This document shows positions 22,740-33,956 of a stretch of 64,000 bases of DNA, piece after piece. Made by a program: the position numbers and the translations under genes. Each line of letters begins with the position of its first letter. The stretch's first letter is position 1. The notes under the pieces are model-generated. The model was given only the letters and a program-made list of their open reading frames with translations. It did not search any database and had not been told where the DNA came from. The stretch is taken from positions 12,871,603 to 12,935,602 of the forward strand of contig JAVMKO010000001.1 of the NCBI GenBank assembly GCA_032164245.1, in the 5' to 3' direction. This DNA is from Sternotherus odoratus (lineage: Eukaryota > Chordata > Testudines > Kinosternidae).

Positions 22740-23761
22740 ATGCAGGCCTGCAAAATGTCCTTGCCTGATGGCCCATAAGTAGCAGATATTGTGAATCAGC
22801 AGAGGCAAGACAATCTTATCTACATCCTGCTCCTCACCTTCCTTCCATACAACACACGTTTCACCTACAGAGGTCATGGAGATTGGAAGGATGTGGAGAA
22901 ATAGGAGCTAATGGGTACAGCAAGTTTTGTTGATCAGCTGAGCTATACCCAGTTTAGTTTCCACTTTCTCTCTTCACCGGCTTCTTCCATCAGCACTCTT
23001 AATTCAGACCTGCACCGCTGAAGGAGAACCTTTTGTGTCGCCAGTAAGAAGTGACTGGTAGTCTAGCTAGGATACAGAAAGAAGTAGCCCACAGGCACCT
23101 CATGATGACTTATCCCACCTCTTTAGAATGAATAACTTACCTCCTGAACAGTATTCTGTGTTATTCAGTATTCAGTATTATTCTCTATCTGTGGGGAGAT
23201 GAGGATGGCATGAAACTTTGCTGTCAATTTGTAAGTCAATGGGACCACTCCAATGAGTACTGATTCTCAGGATCGGGCCCCAATCAAATCATTTCAGAAC
23301 TTAATAAGTTTAAGAGTGCCAGCAATGGAATTAAATATTTGCTGGTCTCAACCATACTATTACCTCCCATCTCTCTCCATAGAGGAACAGGTTGTGCTAA
23401 TAGACAGTGAACATACAGGAATGATCCTTTGTGGCCCTATACCATATGCAGTCATTTACACTAGTATGAAGTGGTATCATTTTCCACACACATTGCCTTG
23501 GTGTGAGTGACCTCACAAAGTGTGTGGGAATGGCGAATCGGGCTCTTACCCATTAATAAAATTCCTCAAGTAAGAAATGATGCTTTTAATGTCTGTATTT
23601 CCAGCTGATCTTCTAGAGGAAAAATCCAATCACCTGCATACTGAAAAGAAGAAAATAAAGATGTTCAGCAGTAAATAAGGCAAAGGGAATTAGACTTTTT
23701 GAACCCCATGCACTAGTCCCCTATTTTGTTGTTGTTTGCGGGGACTCTCTTCCATAGCTGC
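22740..23761. other. No gene or repeat recognised
   Basis: Unique DNA. Small frames here lack any protein signature. Confidence 0.4.
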
Positions 23762-23945
23762 CCCTTAATTATTATTATTGCTGTTGTGGTAGTAGCTGGA
23801 AGTCAGGGCTCCATTTGTGCCAGATCCTTTACAAACATAAGCGACAGACAACCCCTGCCCCAAAGAACTTACAAGCTACGTCCACACTGGATAAGACAGA
23901 CAGGGGAGAAATGTGTTAGAACGGAAGATCTTGTCTCCCTTTCTA
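23762..23945 (-). mobile_element. MIR-like SINE, tail half
   Basis: attattattattgctgttgt, gtcagggctccatttgtgcc and gacaacccctgccccaaaga, then ataagacagacaggggag, match the reversed tail half of the local MIR-like family. Confidence 0.7.
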
Positions 23946-24794
23946 TTCTATATGATTTTTATTTATTTTTTAAAAGTTTTAGTGAAATTATAGTTATTTC
24001 TGGTTTGCCACATCAACAATCTCTTTAGCTTCATTTTAACAGCTTTCATGTAGACCTATTTTATGAACAGATAAACCTGTTTTTTTCTCATATACCATCG
24101 GGGTTCGTAATGACAGCATCTGTTGCACTACCTTTGTAACCCTGCTGACAATTGTGTAACACCTGTCAGGGGAACTGTTTAGTTAGAACAATGACAAGAT
24201 TCTTCCAATTACCACATGGTCAGTGTCTAACAGATCACTGCATTTTGGGTGCTTTACACATTTTTACAAACACTTAATGTTCTGTGCTTTCCTGTGTAAT
24301 TTACACAGTGCTGGTAGTGCACATTTCTGTTTGACAGACTAATCAGAAGAAAGGTCAGAGACCTAAGGAGCTTACAATAAGACAAATAAGCCATAATGAG
24401 AGATGACAACAGATCCTGAGAGGAGCAGAGGAAAGGCAGAGGAGAGGAGAGAACCAGGGTAGAAGGGAAACTGCTCCTGAGAGCATTTTTTTTTACGAAG
24501 AGTTCAGATCAAGTATTAGCCTGCAGTTCCATGTTTTTATCATTTTAGTTTATTTGTTTTGTTGCTGTGGGCTGTGTTTTTGTTTTGTTTTTTAGCATAA
24601 TCAAGTCTGAGATTGAGAGCTCATAATACTGGAGTTGTGTTTACTGATGGAATAAAATAAGCAGACCAAATAGCTGTATTCATACAGCCCAGAAATCCGA
24701 TACCAATGATTTCATAGATAAAAGATTTCACCCAGTGAGCCTGTTGACTTCAGGGGGGCTTTGGTATTAACTTTGAGTCAATATTTTATTCCTA
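23946..24794. other. No gene or repeat recognised
   Basis: AT-rich with several T runs. Confidence 0.4.
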
Positions 24795-25010
24795 GATTTT
24801 AAGGCCAGAAGGTACCATCATAATGATCTAGCGTGACTTCTTGCAGAACACCGGCCATTGCATTTCCCCTAATAATTCTTGCACCAACCCCTAACTTCTG
24901 GTTGAATCACAGTGTTTTTAGAAAGACTAAATCTTGATTAAAAGGCTTCCAAGTGGTGGAGAATCTGTTCCATCCCTGGATACATTTTTCCATCATTCGA
25001 TTACCCTCAT
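24795..25010 (-). mobile_element. CR1-type LINE 3' end
   Basis: ttttaaggccagaaggtacc and atcataatgatctagcgtga are the reversed CR1 tail, followed by aaatcttgattaaaaggctt and ggagaatctgttccatccct from the 3' UTR. Confidence 0.8.
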
Positions 25011-25039
25011 GCATAGAAATGTATGCGTTACTTGAATTT

Positions 25040-25204
25040 TTTCTGGCAAACTGGCCATTTACCTACAGTGTGACTTTGGGCAAGTCACTTCTCTCTATGT
25101 CTGTTTACCCGCTCATTCTTTTTCTTCTCTATTTGGATTTTGAACTCTTGCTTTGCATTTGTGCAGTACCTAGCACAGTGAGGCCTTGACCTAAGTTGGG
25201 GCCT
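25040..25204 (+). mobile_element. MIR-like SINE, interrupted
   Basis: gtgtgactttgggcaagtca in the CORE and gcagtacctagcacagtgag in the tail place it on the plus strand. The tail breaks off after aagttggggcct and its continuation (agtaatacagataataaa) is found at about 25755, across an insertion. Confidence 0.75.
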
Positions 25205-25754
25205 GTATATAGGAAGGGCTCCTCCCTTGCTGGTCAAGTGTAGTGTGGCTGGCTCTCCCTGCCTCAGTTTCTCCCCTCTACTGCCCTGCAAGATTGGTCT
25301 CCTTAGCTTTCCAGATAACAGTCGAGGCTGGAGATGTGGCTTAGTCCTCTGGTCAAGTCACAAAAAATGTTACCTCTTCCAGGGTAGCAAAAGTTCAAAT
25401 TAAAAGTCCCCAAACAAACAAAAAGATTCTTTTGCCTTTTGGGGCTTCCCTTCAGTCCTCCCTCTGGGTCCTGTTCCCAGCTCCCTTTGGGGATGGGGAG
25501 GTTAACTCTGAAAGCCTCTTTCTCTTGGAGCCAATTGGCCCCATGCTGGTTCCCTAGATTACCCTTTGTGCTGCAAACCCTGGCTCAGGGCACTCCACAG
25601 GTGTACATGGTGGGCCTGTCTAACAATAGGCTGACCCCTTCAGTCCTGAGGCCCAGCTGTCCCTTCAGCTATCACCTGACCCTCATTAGTCCTCCCCCTC
25701 AGGCTGAGGAAGCAGCTAATTATATACGTCATAGGTGTGGCTGGCCCAGTCACA
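25205..25754. mobile_element. LTR-like insertion within the MIR tail
   Basis: The segment separates two parts of one MIR tail, ends in cccagtcaca and has the CTCC-rich texture of local LTRs (ctgcctcagtttctcccc). Its exact left end and target duplication could not be fixed. Alternative: another interspersed element of unknown class. Confidence 0.5.
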
Positions 25755-25775
25755 GTAATACAGATAATAAATAAT

Positions 25776-26974
25776 TGGCCGCACAACCAGGCTCTATTTG
25801 GGCCTTCCAAGAGAATCTCAATGGATTTGAATCCCACCTTTTCAGATCATGAAAGCAGAGACTAGCCAGCCCTACATTCTGTCATCTCAGTAAGCCCGCT
25901 TTTTGGCTAGCTAAATTTAGCATGATACAAAATCCTGAAGTTATCCTTTAGCAGAGCCGCTTACACTGTCCATATGCAAAATACTTCTCTGACCAGCATT
26001 TACTAGGAAATGGTAACAATACTATTTATTTTCTGTCTGCTGTTTTCTCATCTTGTCACATGCCATGTGCTCGCAACTCAGGGGTGTAAAGCCACAATCT
26101 GGACCAAAGGTCACTAAAGCAGGAAAACCAGAGAATGGATTAAGGGTATTTTTTTAAATGTTCTTTTCTGCATATTATTCTACTAGTATTGTACACTGCA
26201 CTGGGCACAGAACCAGTCAGGAAATGCATTGCCATGCTGTGTGCTGGAGATTTTATTCCTGCCACCAAAAAACAGGGTCATTTTAGAAGTAAGTGAAAAG
26301 CCAGTTGTTGCACAAAATGTCTCTTTGTGGTCTCTGCTTAAAGCGCACACTTCAAGCAGTTCTGGAATAAATTACCCTGATACGTATATTTAACATTTAT
26401 ACCTTGCGATTTGCTGTTGAAAACAATAAGTTTACTTGAAAGGGAAATAAAAATTTTCATGTAAAGATGCCCTCAGGATGTTTTGATTTAACTCTTTTTT
26501 TTCCCTTTTTTTAAAATTTATTGCTATTCCAAGGCTATTGCAAGAAGACTTTATGTCTGAGAGGTGACATGCTGCTGGATTTTATAACAGCATTTCAGTA
26601 GAAATCAAACCCCTAAATTGAGAGGAATTTTTTATTCAGCTTGGTTACAGTCTTTGGACTGGAGGCTTGCATATCTGAACAAATAGCTAGACAGAGGACT
26701 TTCACATAAAAGTCAATAACTTAATCTATTTGCTAGCGATCTCCTCACCAGAGCATCTGTGTGCTACTTAGTCCGGCAGTTTTGCGGCTGTCTAGATACT
26801 GATGATGATGGGCGCATAAAAATTGCAAGAGTGGGGTCAAAAGTCCAGGCCTGATCCAGAACATAACCCTGCTCTTTGGAACCTCAAATCTGAAAGGTTG
26901 TATAAGTGTCAGCTCTGTGGAAAGCAAAGGCCTCCAACACACCTGGTCTTAGTGTGATGAAACTGTGATGTCAC
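25776..26974. other. No gene or repeat recognised
   Basis: Unique DNA with T-rich patches near 26490-26520. Confidence 0.4.
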
Positions 26975-26977
26975 GTA

Positions 26978-27282
26978 GGGTATGTCTTCACTACCCGCCG
27001 GATCGGCGGGTAGCGATCGATCTTCTGGTGATCGATTTCTCGCGTCTTGTGAAGACACGAGAAATTGATCGCTCGCGGCTCCCCCGTCGACTCTGGAACT
27101 CCAGCTTGCCGGGAGGCGCAAGCTGGAGTCGACGGGGGAGTGCGCCACCAACCGCTGCCGCCATGGGGACGAGCGGTAAGTCGGCTGCAGATACGCAAAC
27201 TTCAGCTACGTGATTCACGTAGCTGAAGTTGCGTATCTGCAGTCGATTCTCCCCCCCCCCCCCCGTAGTGGGGACCAGCCCC
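26978..27282. mobile_element. Harbinger-like MITE with three internal hairpins
   Basis: Ends GGGTATGTCTTCACTAC and (reverse complement) GGGGCTGGTCCCCACTAC, flanked by GTA and CTA. Three successive palindromes fill it: about 27031-27071 (gatcgatttctcgcgtc / gacacgagaaattgatc), 27080-27145 (ctcccccgtcgact / agtcgacgggggag) and 27185-27242 (29- and 28-base arms around one base). It also holds gctgccgccatgg at 27155-27167 followed by a gtaagt donor-like site. Confidence 0.82.
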
Positions 27283-27285
27283 TAG

Positions 27286-29555
27286 ACTGAGTTGAAAGAG
27301 GGGAAGAGCTTAAGTCCAGCGCTCGAGCTGTTTGGAAAATGGTAAATATTTTCATGGGGAAATTTCAAAAGAAATAAAAAATTGTCAGCCTCTTTTTTTT
27401 CATGGAAAACATTTGTTTTTCCATGAAAAACGAAACACTGATTTTCCCCTTCAGTGATTATTGAAAACTGAAAACCAATATTTTTTTTAAAAAATAATCT
27501 TTAAACCATTAGCTTTTTGTAGGAAAAAAACCTGGAAAATTTAGCAAGAAAGACTTTCTGTGAAGCTTTTCATTTTAAATAGGCAATTTTTCTATGAAAA
27601 AAATATTTCAACTATCTCTCCCAGGACTATCTCTCCCCTGTCCCCTCCCCATCCACGTCTCCATCTGGATCACACAGTGGAAACAACACAGGCGACCACA
27701 ATCCTAAACTAAAACAGACCGGAGAGTGAAGGATCTCCCGTTTTGCCCTCCTACATGTCAGATTAGAGAGTCCTCCTTGTGCGGCTGAACTGGGAGCTCC
27801 CACTGTTAATTGTCATTGTATTGAGAAACTCTTTCCTCTTCCTATTTCTGAGATTTTTGGGGGGAGTGGGGGTGGTGTGGAGCTAATTTTCATAGAGTAA
27901 GAGGGCTGTAGCATGAATGAGAATCAAGCTCTAAATGCAATATTGCCAAGATCCGGAATTCAAATACCATGAGTCAGGCCCCAGAAAAATCGTAAGATTG
28001 GCATAAAAGTTATATTTGCCTTCTTGTTTTTGAGCCTGTAGGGTGCACTCAGGTTATGTTTTCAGGCTTTTCTCTTCAACCACCAGGGCTAGAAACTTAC
28101 TCTTCTAGAAAAAAAGAAAGCTGAGCTTCTCCGTTAATATTTTCAGAAGCCAAACCTTTGCAAAAACACCAAATACTTAATGACTCATGATAAAATCATG
28201 AAATTTGGCAACATTGTAATGATTTGAATCCTAACATTGCAGCATTACTGCTAGTACATGAATACCTGAGTATGAAATTTGTCTGGAAATTGATCATAAA
28301 CAAGAGACTAGTCCTACTTATCTTATGGCTGAGGAATATAAAAAAAATTAAACAAAGAGCATAAATGGCAAAAAGAAAACTAGCTTTTCCTTCCTTTTAA
28401 AAAATAATTTAAGGTGTAGTCTAACTAGACTCTAACACAGGCAACGGATTTTGATTTCATTTTAAAAATAATTCTTTCCAGCTGGACAGATTCCTTTTGA
28501 AATACATTTAAAGCTAGCAGCTCTGCGATAAGTGATTGTCACTGAAGTCGAACCATATATAACAAAGGGGAGAGAGGAAGCGTTGGGAAGGGAACCTGTT
28601 GATGGAGAAATCTGGTGGAAAATTTGTTATTGCTGCTCCTATCAAGCAGAGATAATATTAAGTAGAAAATTATCTGTTTCTCTCTGTTTGTAGGAGATTA
28701 GGCCATGAAAATAGTTTTTAAAAATATCTCAACCAAAAGTTATTGCATTTTGACTTTCAGATTTACCTTTTCTTTTCTTTTGCAAGTTTTCTTGTGGGAC
28801 AGGCAGGAGCCACTATCATCACAACAGTGTATGTCAAAACTTGCATTTGACCTTCATCCATTTTTTTCAGCCTTCTACTGTGATTCTGCGTTCCCTCGTT
28901 TCTCTTAGAAAGCGGTGGTAAGACAAGAAACCCAACTTTAGTTGATGGTATTTAATAAGACAGGGTCAGATAGTGAAAATCAAGGCACCCCCAAACTTGG
29001 GAAAAAAACATATCTGGATCCAAACTTTGCATTTTAAGAGCATCGCCAAACAGAACATGCTGTATGGTTTGATTCTGAATACAGATTCCACGACTCATTT
29101 AGCAGAGAGGGAGAGCTTTCACCAGTGATGGTTCTGAGAGGTGGAAATGATACTATTCTGTATCGTGATGAGAGAGGAGTTAACATTAGAACCTTTTGTG
29201 TGGAGCTCTCTCCCTCAAATGTTGGTCGCTCAGAGAAAATGGATCCTGGATCCTACCCAGCACCTGTTCTTTGTGGTTTGCAAAATCAACACCTGACTCT
29301 CTCTTGCTCATGGTGGAGATGGGACAAATCCCAAACCTGTGATACGGACTTTGGTGACTTAGATAAAAATGGAATGTGAATTTGAATCCCGGCCATTCTT
29401 GCTAAACCAAAACCTGATTTCCTTGGTCCATCTGTAATCACAATATGGGTAGAGAATGGAAAAAATAATGGGCCTGATTCTCCATTCTAACCCGGAGGAT
29501 CAAGGCAGCAACTTGAGCTTGGTTTCCCCACAGCTGAGAAGAGCAGGAACTTTGC
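27286..29555. other. AT-rich mostly unique DNA
   Basis: It contains A/T runs between 27330 and 27610, one possible inverted-end repeat listed separately, and no recognisable exon. Confidence 0.4.
27938..28216. repeat. Possible inverted-end repeat, TGCCAA family
   Basis: Left end caatattgccaag and right end ttggcaacattg are near-perfect inverted complements. The interior ends with gactcatgataaaatcatga, a short palindrome. No matching 8-bp flank is visible. Confidence 0.5.
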
Positions 29556-29563
29556 CTCTAGAT

Positions 29564-30257
29564 CAGGCGTGGGTAAATGTTTTGGCCTGAGGGCCACATC
29601 GAGGTTAAAAATTGTATGGAGGCCCGTGTAGGGTAGGGAAGCCTGGAACCACCCCTTATCTGACCCTCTCCCACTTCCCCCACCCAGAACCCTCAACCCA
29701 TCCAACCTCCCCTGCTCCCTATCCCATGACCGCCCCCTCCCGAGACACCCCCCACCTCTGACCCCCCCCCCTCCGGGACCCTACCCCCTCTCTAAGCTCC
29801 CCTGCTCCTTGTCCCCTGACCGTCCCCTCCTGAGACCCCCCACCCTAATTGCCCCCCCCGAACTTCACCCCCTACCCAAGCCCCCATGCTTCCTGTCTTC
29901 TGATTGCCTCAACCCCTATCTACCCCACCCCCTCTGACAGACCTCCCTGCCTCTTATCCAAGGCCCCTTAACATGCCATTCAGGCCCACTGGAGCGAAAC
30001 ACGGTGCCTCGCTGGAGCTCACAGCTCCGCCCCCTTATCATGCCACTCAGAGCTGAAGGAGTTCAGGACCCGCCGGAACCAGCCCTGCTGCTACAGCGCA
30101 GCCCCAGAGCGGCAGGCCAGAGTGCTGGTGGCACAGCACGCTGAGGCTCTGGGACAGAAGGGGATGGCAGGGGAGGGACTGGAGCAGCCTCCGCGGCCGG
30201 GAGCTCAGGGGCCAGTCAGGAAGGGCCCGCAGGCCAGATGTGGTTTGCCTACTCCTG
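29564..30257. mobile_element. Non-autonomous hAT element
   Basis: Ends CAGGCGTGGGTAAATG and (reverse complement) CAGGAGTAGGCAAACC, flanked by CTCTAGAT and CTCTAAAT (7 of 8). Next to the left end is ttggcctgagggccacatc, and near the right end ggcccgcaggccagatgtgg. The middle is a C-rich degenerate minisatellite (ccctgctcc, ccctgacc). A second copy in the same orientation is at 36629. Confidence 0.9.
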
Positions 30258-30265
30258 CTCTAAAT

Positions 30266-31199
30266 CTCACTGCCGGAGGGACCCTCCTGCGTTTATATTT
30301 GCAGCCACCTGTGGCAAGTGGGTTTAGACTTCTTACTGGCAGTCATCTTGTAAGCCTTCTGAATCTTTCATGCAGATGGATAATTCTGCTTAACTTTGGG
30401 TGAGTCTCTCCCCCTAAGATAGTTAATAATTCTCCTGTTATTGTAACTCATGTAATCCCAGGAATAAATCTGGTTTAGCAAGGGAAATGAAGGCTTAATC
30501 AAGAGAGCTACCTTGGATCAACAATTGTGTGGCACAAAACAGAGTACCTACATTGTTTGCACTGGGGCACATGCTTTCCAGTATTAGCAATGCCCGCACG
30601 CACACCAAACCTGCAAGTCCTTGAAATGACAAACACAGCTGAAGCAATGATTTTGCTGTGCAAATGAGGGCAGCTCTGGAATCTGTTTGTTCATTATGGG
30701 CATCTTAGAGATTTAACTTTGCAGAAGTCACTATTGTACCTGTCACTGTACGTTGGTACCAGGATATGACAGTCCAGGACAGGATGCACTCAGTAGCTAA
30801 GGGCAGAAACAGTGTTGGCTTCTCTTGCAACCAGAAACCCTTGTAATGACTCACAATAACATTCAAAATCTCACAAAACATTTAAGACAGTAAGTTGTGA
30901 AGGGAAAAAAGGGTAACTGGAGTAAAGCAAACTGACACTAATAGAGATGCAGAGTTAGCTTTGTTGACTTTCTTTGACTGTAATAACGTGTGTGTCACTT
31001 TTGATTTCAGCACAATAATCACCAGTTTCACATTTTAAAGAAGGAAAAGGGGAATATGGAAGTTAGGGGCTAAGTTGTTTCCTTGTATATATTGTTAAGG
31101 ATAAGAACTTAACAGGATTCTGAAAGGGGTTTGGTATTTATATGTATAACAGGAACATCCAGTTACTTTAGTAAGGATTAAAAATGCTGGGATTTGGAA
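30266..31199. other. No gene or repeat recognised
   Basis: Unique DNA of mixed composition. Confidence 0.4.
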
Positions 31200-31400
31200 G
31201 GGATACAAATGCTTATGCTTTAGGGCAGGAACCAACATCTAATCAAGGAGGGTTAGGAAGAAAGTTTCCCCGGGGGCAGGTTACCCCATAACAGCCTTCT
31301 GCAAAGTTTCTTGCATCTTCATCTATAACAGCCACTCTGGGAGACAGGACACTAGACTAGACGGATCACGGGTCTGATCTAATTTGTATATGGAAATCCC
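31200..31400 (+). mobile_element. LINE-like 3' tail fragment
   Basis: ggttaggaagaaagtttccc, ggcaggttaccccataacag, ctgggagacaggacactaga and tagacggatcacgggtctga match, in forward sense, the family whose reversed copies lie at 15011 and 40771. Confidence 0.7.
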
Positions 31401-31766
31401 TTGTGTAGGGGGCTGGAAAATCCACAGGAACGGATTCTAAATTGGTGTGAGGTTTATCTTCCATGGGCTTTCCAGCAGATCACTTGCTGTCACTCCTTAG
31501 CTCAGCAATACAATCACTGACACAGGTGCTTTCAGCTTGCCCACAAGAGCCTAAGAAAATAACAAGCAAACAGACTATTATTCTTATTTACAGTTCCCAT
31601 ACCCGATGGACAAAAGGAAAGAGATTACACTTAACTTTTTTTTTTTCTGAGCTTGATTGAAGTGCTCAGGCTGAATGGTGTTGTCTTTATGTTCCAGGGC
31701 AAATAGAGACCTGGGTAGCATCCATTGTGACTTTCAAATGCATGGACAAGAAAGAGGGAGCCTTGC

Positions 31767-32780
31767 TGTAATGGTGTGGCACCCACCTCTCCTGAGCAGC
31801 CCCTGGTTGAGTGTGTGCCTGCCTGCAGTTTTCACAACTCAGGTGCCCCGTCAGCCACTGCACTTATCAGGCGGATCTTCTGGGCCCTCCAGCCAAGTCA
31901 CCCACAGTCAGTGTGTGAACAAACAAAACTACCCCCTTCTTAAGTGCACTGTCTAACCGGGCCTATCTCAGAGCCTCAGTGATGTCCTGTAGCCCCCAGC
32001 TCAGTCCCTTCATAGCCCAATAGGGCCCATCCTGTTGGCATCAGTTGGCAATGTCTCTGTAGCCCTCCGTGGGCACCAGTCTTCAGTCTGACCAAAAGGG
32101 CCTATCTCAGTACCCTAGCTGGCCAGTTTACAAGCAAAGATTCCTGCTCAGGAGTGAAGCACCTCCCCGCCCCCTGGGCTTCCTCCCTGGAGGTTCTTCT
32201 CCTGCCCTCTAGTCCTCTGACCCCAACTGTCCAGCTGGGTCAGTCTTAGTTCAGCTCTCTTCCAGGGGCAACAGTCCCACATACAGTCCCTTCCCTGGGC
32301 CTGTCTAAACTCCCTTCTCTCAGGGCACAGCCACTTCCCCAGTGACTGTCGGGGAGTGGGGAGACCCAGGCCCCCCCACTACTCCAGTCCCTGCCCAGGG
32401 ACCCTCAAAGTAGCAGCCATGTGCTACGTCCCTTTAACTGCTTTTCCCTGGGTCAGTTCCTCACAGTGTAACTTAATTGGGTCTTGGCAGCCAGCCAGAA
32501 GCTATTCCCATGCTCCCCTGGTCCCTGCCAGCAACTACCTCCCTTAGCCCTTGCAGTCAGCCAGGGGCACTCTTACTCCTCCAATCCCTGCAAGCAGAGT
32601 CACAAAACTCACAGTGGCCTGCGGCTCTTTTTATAGGAGCCTGCTGGACCCTCGTTGGATGCTCCCTGCAGCCTCTCTGATTGGCTGCTTCCCCTCTACT
32701 CACTCTAGCCAGGCTTGGAGGACCTCTCCACTGCTCCTTTCCCAGGATGCTGTGGCCGGACCCTAGTCCACCTCATCACA
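31767..32780 (-). mobile_element. Solo LTR with perfect 5-bp target duplication
   Basis: It begins TGTAATGGTGTGGC and ends CACCTCATCACA, with CTTGC at 31762-31766 and 32781-32785. A minus-strand TATA-like word (tcctataaaaagagcc) lies near 32630, which suggests minus orientation. It is 1014 bases, CT-rich and lacks internal coding sequence. Open frames within it are composition artefacts. Confidence 0.88.
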
Positions 32781-32785
32781 CTTGC

Positions 32786-33306
32786 TTAAGTATTAATTAC
32801 ACATGGAGTTTAAAGGTGATCTGCACACATACCAGAAAGAGGTTTGTACCCTGTTGTGCTTTTTAATGTATAAAAAAGATCTGAAAAAATTGGGTGTTTG
32901 ACTGGTTTGTTTTGGTAGGTTTGTTTCTACGTGTTTTATACTGTGAAAATATTAGAAATGTAGGTTGAGGGGTTACAGCTGTACATCTTCCATTGAAATT
33001 AGTGGCTCTGTCCATTAATCAGGTTTGAGACTCTCAATGGCCACATGTTAAAGTTAATCTTCCTGTTTTTGTTGAAGGACCCCCGAGGTGGCTTGGTAGT
33101 GATATCTTTTTTTAGCCTTTAAATGAAGGGACAAGGCTGCTGAATCCTCAAGGAAGAAAGGTTTTCTCCCAATGTGCTAACAAAAAAATTAAAAATCAAA
33201 AGAATTTTAAACCTTCTGAATAAAAATCACTTCTCTCAAAGTTTCACCTATATCGTTTCTCTAATATCATAAACCTACTAGTTCTCCAGTTGGCCATAGA
33301 GTCTTC
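32786..33306. other. No gene or repeat recognised
   Basis: AT-rich unique DNA. Confidence 0.4.
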
Positions 33307-33309
33307 TAA

Positions 33310-33601
33310 GGCTATGTCTTCACTACCTGCCGGATTGGCGGGTAGTGATTGATCTATCGGGGATCGATTTATCGCGTCTCGTTTAGACTGGATAAATCGA
33401 TCCCCAAAGGTGCTCCCCATTGACTCTGGAGAGCCAGCTCGCCAAGAGGCGCAAGCAGAATCAACAGGGGAGCCCACTGCGGCCGAGAGGACGGCAGGTA
33501 AGTCAACCTAAGATGCGTCGACTTCAGCTACATTATTCATGTTAGCTGAAGTTGCGTATCTTAGGTCAAATCCCTCCCCCCCCACTAGTGTAGACCAGGC
33601 C
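33310..33601. mobile_element. Harbinger-like MITE
   Basis: Ends GGCTATGTCTTCACTACC and (reverse complement) GGCCTGGTCTACACTAG are flanked by TAA at 33307-33309 and 33602-33604. Hairpins include ggggatcgatttatc with gataaatcgatcccc, and cttcagctacat with gttagctgaagttg. It is the same family and orientation as 26978, and shares a gtaagt donor-like site at 33498. Confidence 0.9.
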
Positions 33602-33738
33602 TAAGATAGACAAGTATGATTTTCTGATATGAGACATAAGATAAGGAAAAATTATTATTTAGGGGAAAACCTTTTGGTCTTCTTTAATTATTGTTAAGAA
33701 GCTGATATAAATGCCAAATCCTCTCTTTTATTCTAATC

Positions 33739-33948
33739 CAGGCCTGCACAACATGCGGCCTGGGGGCCACATGAGGCCCGCACGGCCTCACTGTGTGTGG
33801 CAAGTCAAGCGGGGGGAGGGGAGGGGAGGGGAGGGGAGAGGTTGGGGGGGAAGCAGATGGGTGCGGAGCGAGGGCAGGGCTTTTCGGCCCACAGCTGGGT
33901 TTTTTGCAGTAATATGGCCCTCGCTGCTTTCCGAGTCGTGCAGGCCTG
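33739..33948. mobile_element. Short non-autonomous hAT element
   Basis: Ends CAGGCCTGCACAACATG and (reverse complement) CAGGCCTGCACGACTCG, with identical 8-bp copies TTCTAATC at 33731-33738 and 33949-33956. The interior has a ggggaggggaggggaggg run that could form a G-quadruplex. Confidence 0.92.
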
Positions 33949-33956
33949 TTCTAATC

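Noticed and set aside
27163..27213. ATG in a strong Kozak context
   Set aside because: The frame is short and lies in a MITE with hairpins; no evidence of a gene beyond the donor-like site reported above.
29125..29379. 84-codon frame with a pattern of Cys and Trp
   Set aside because: No matching domain and no flanking splice signals that I can support.
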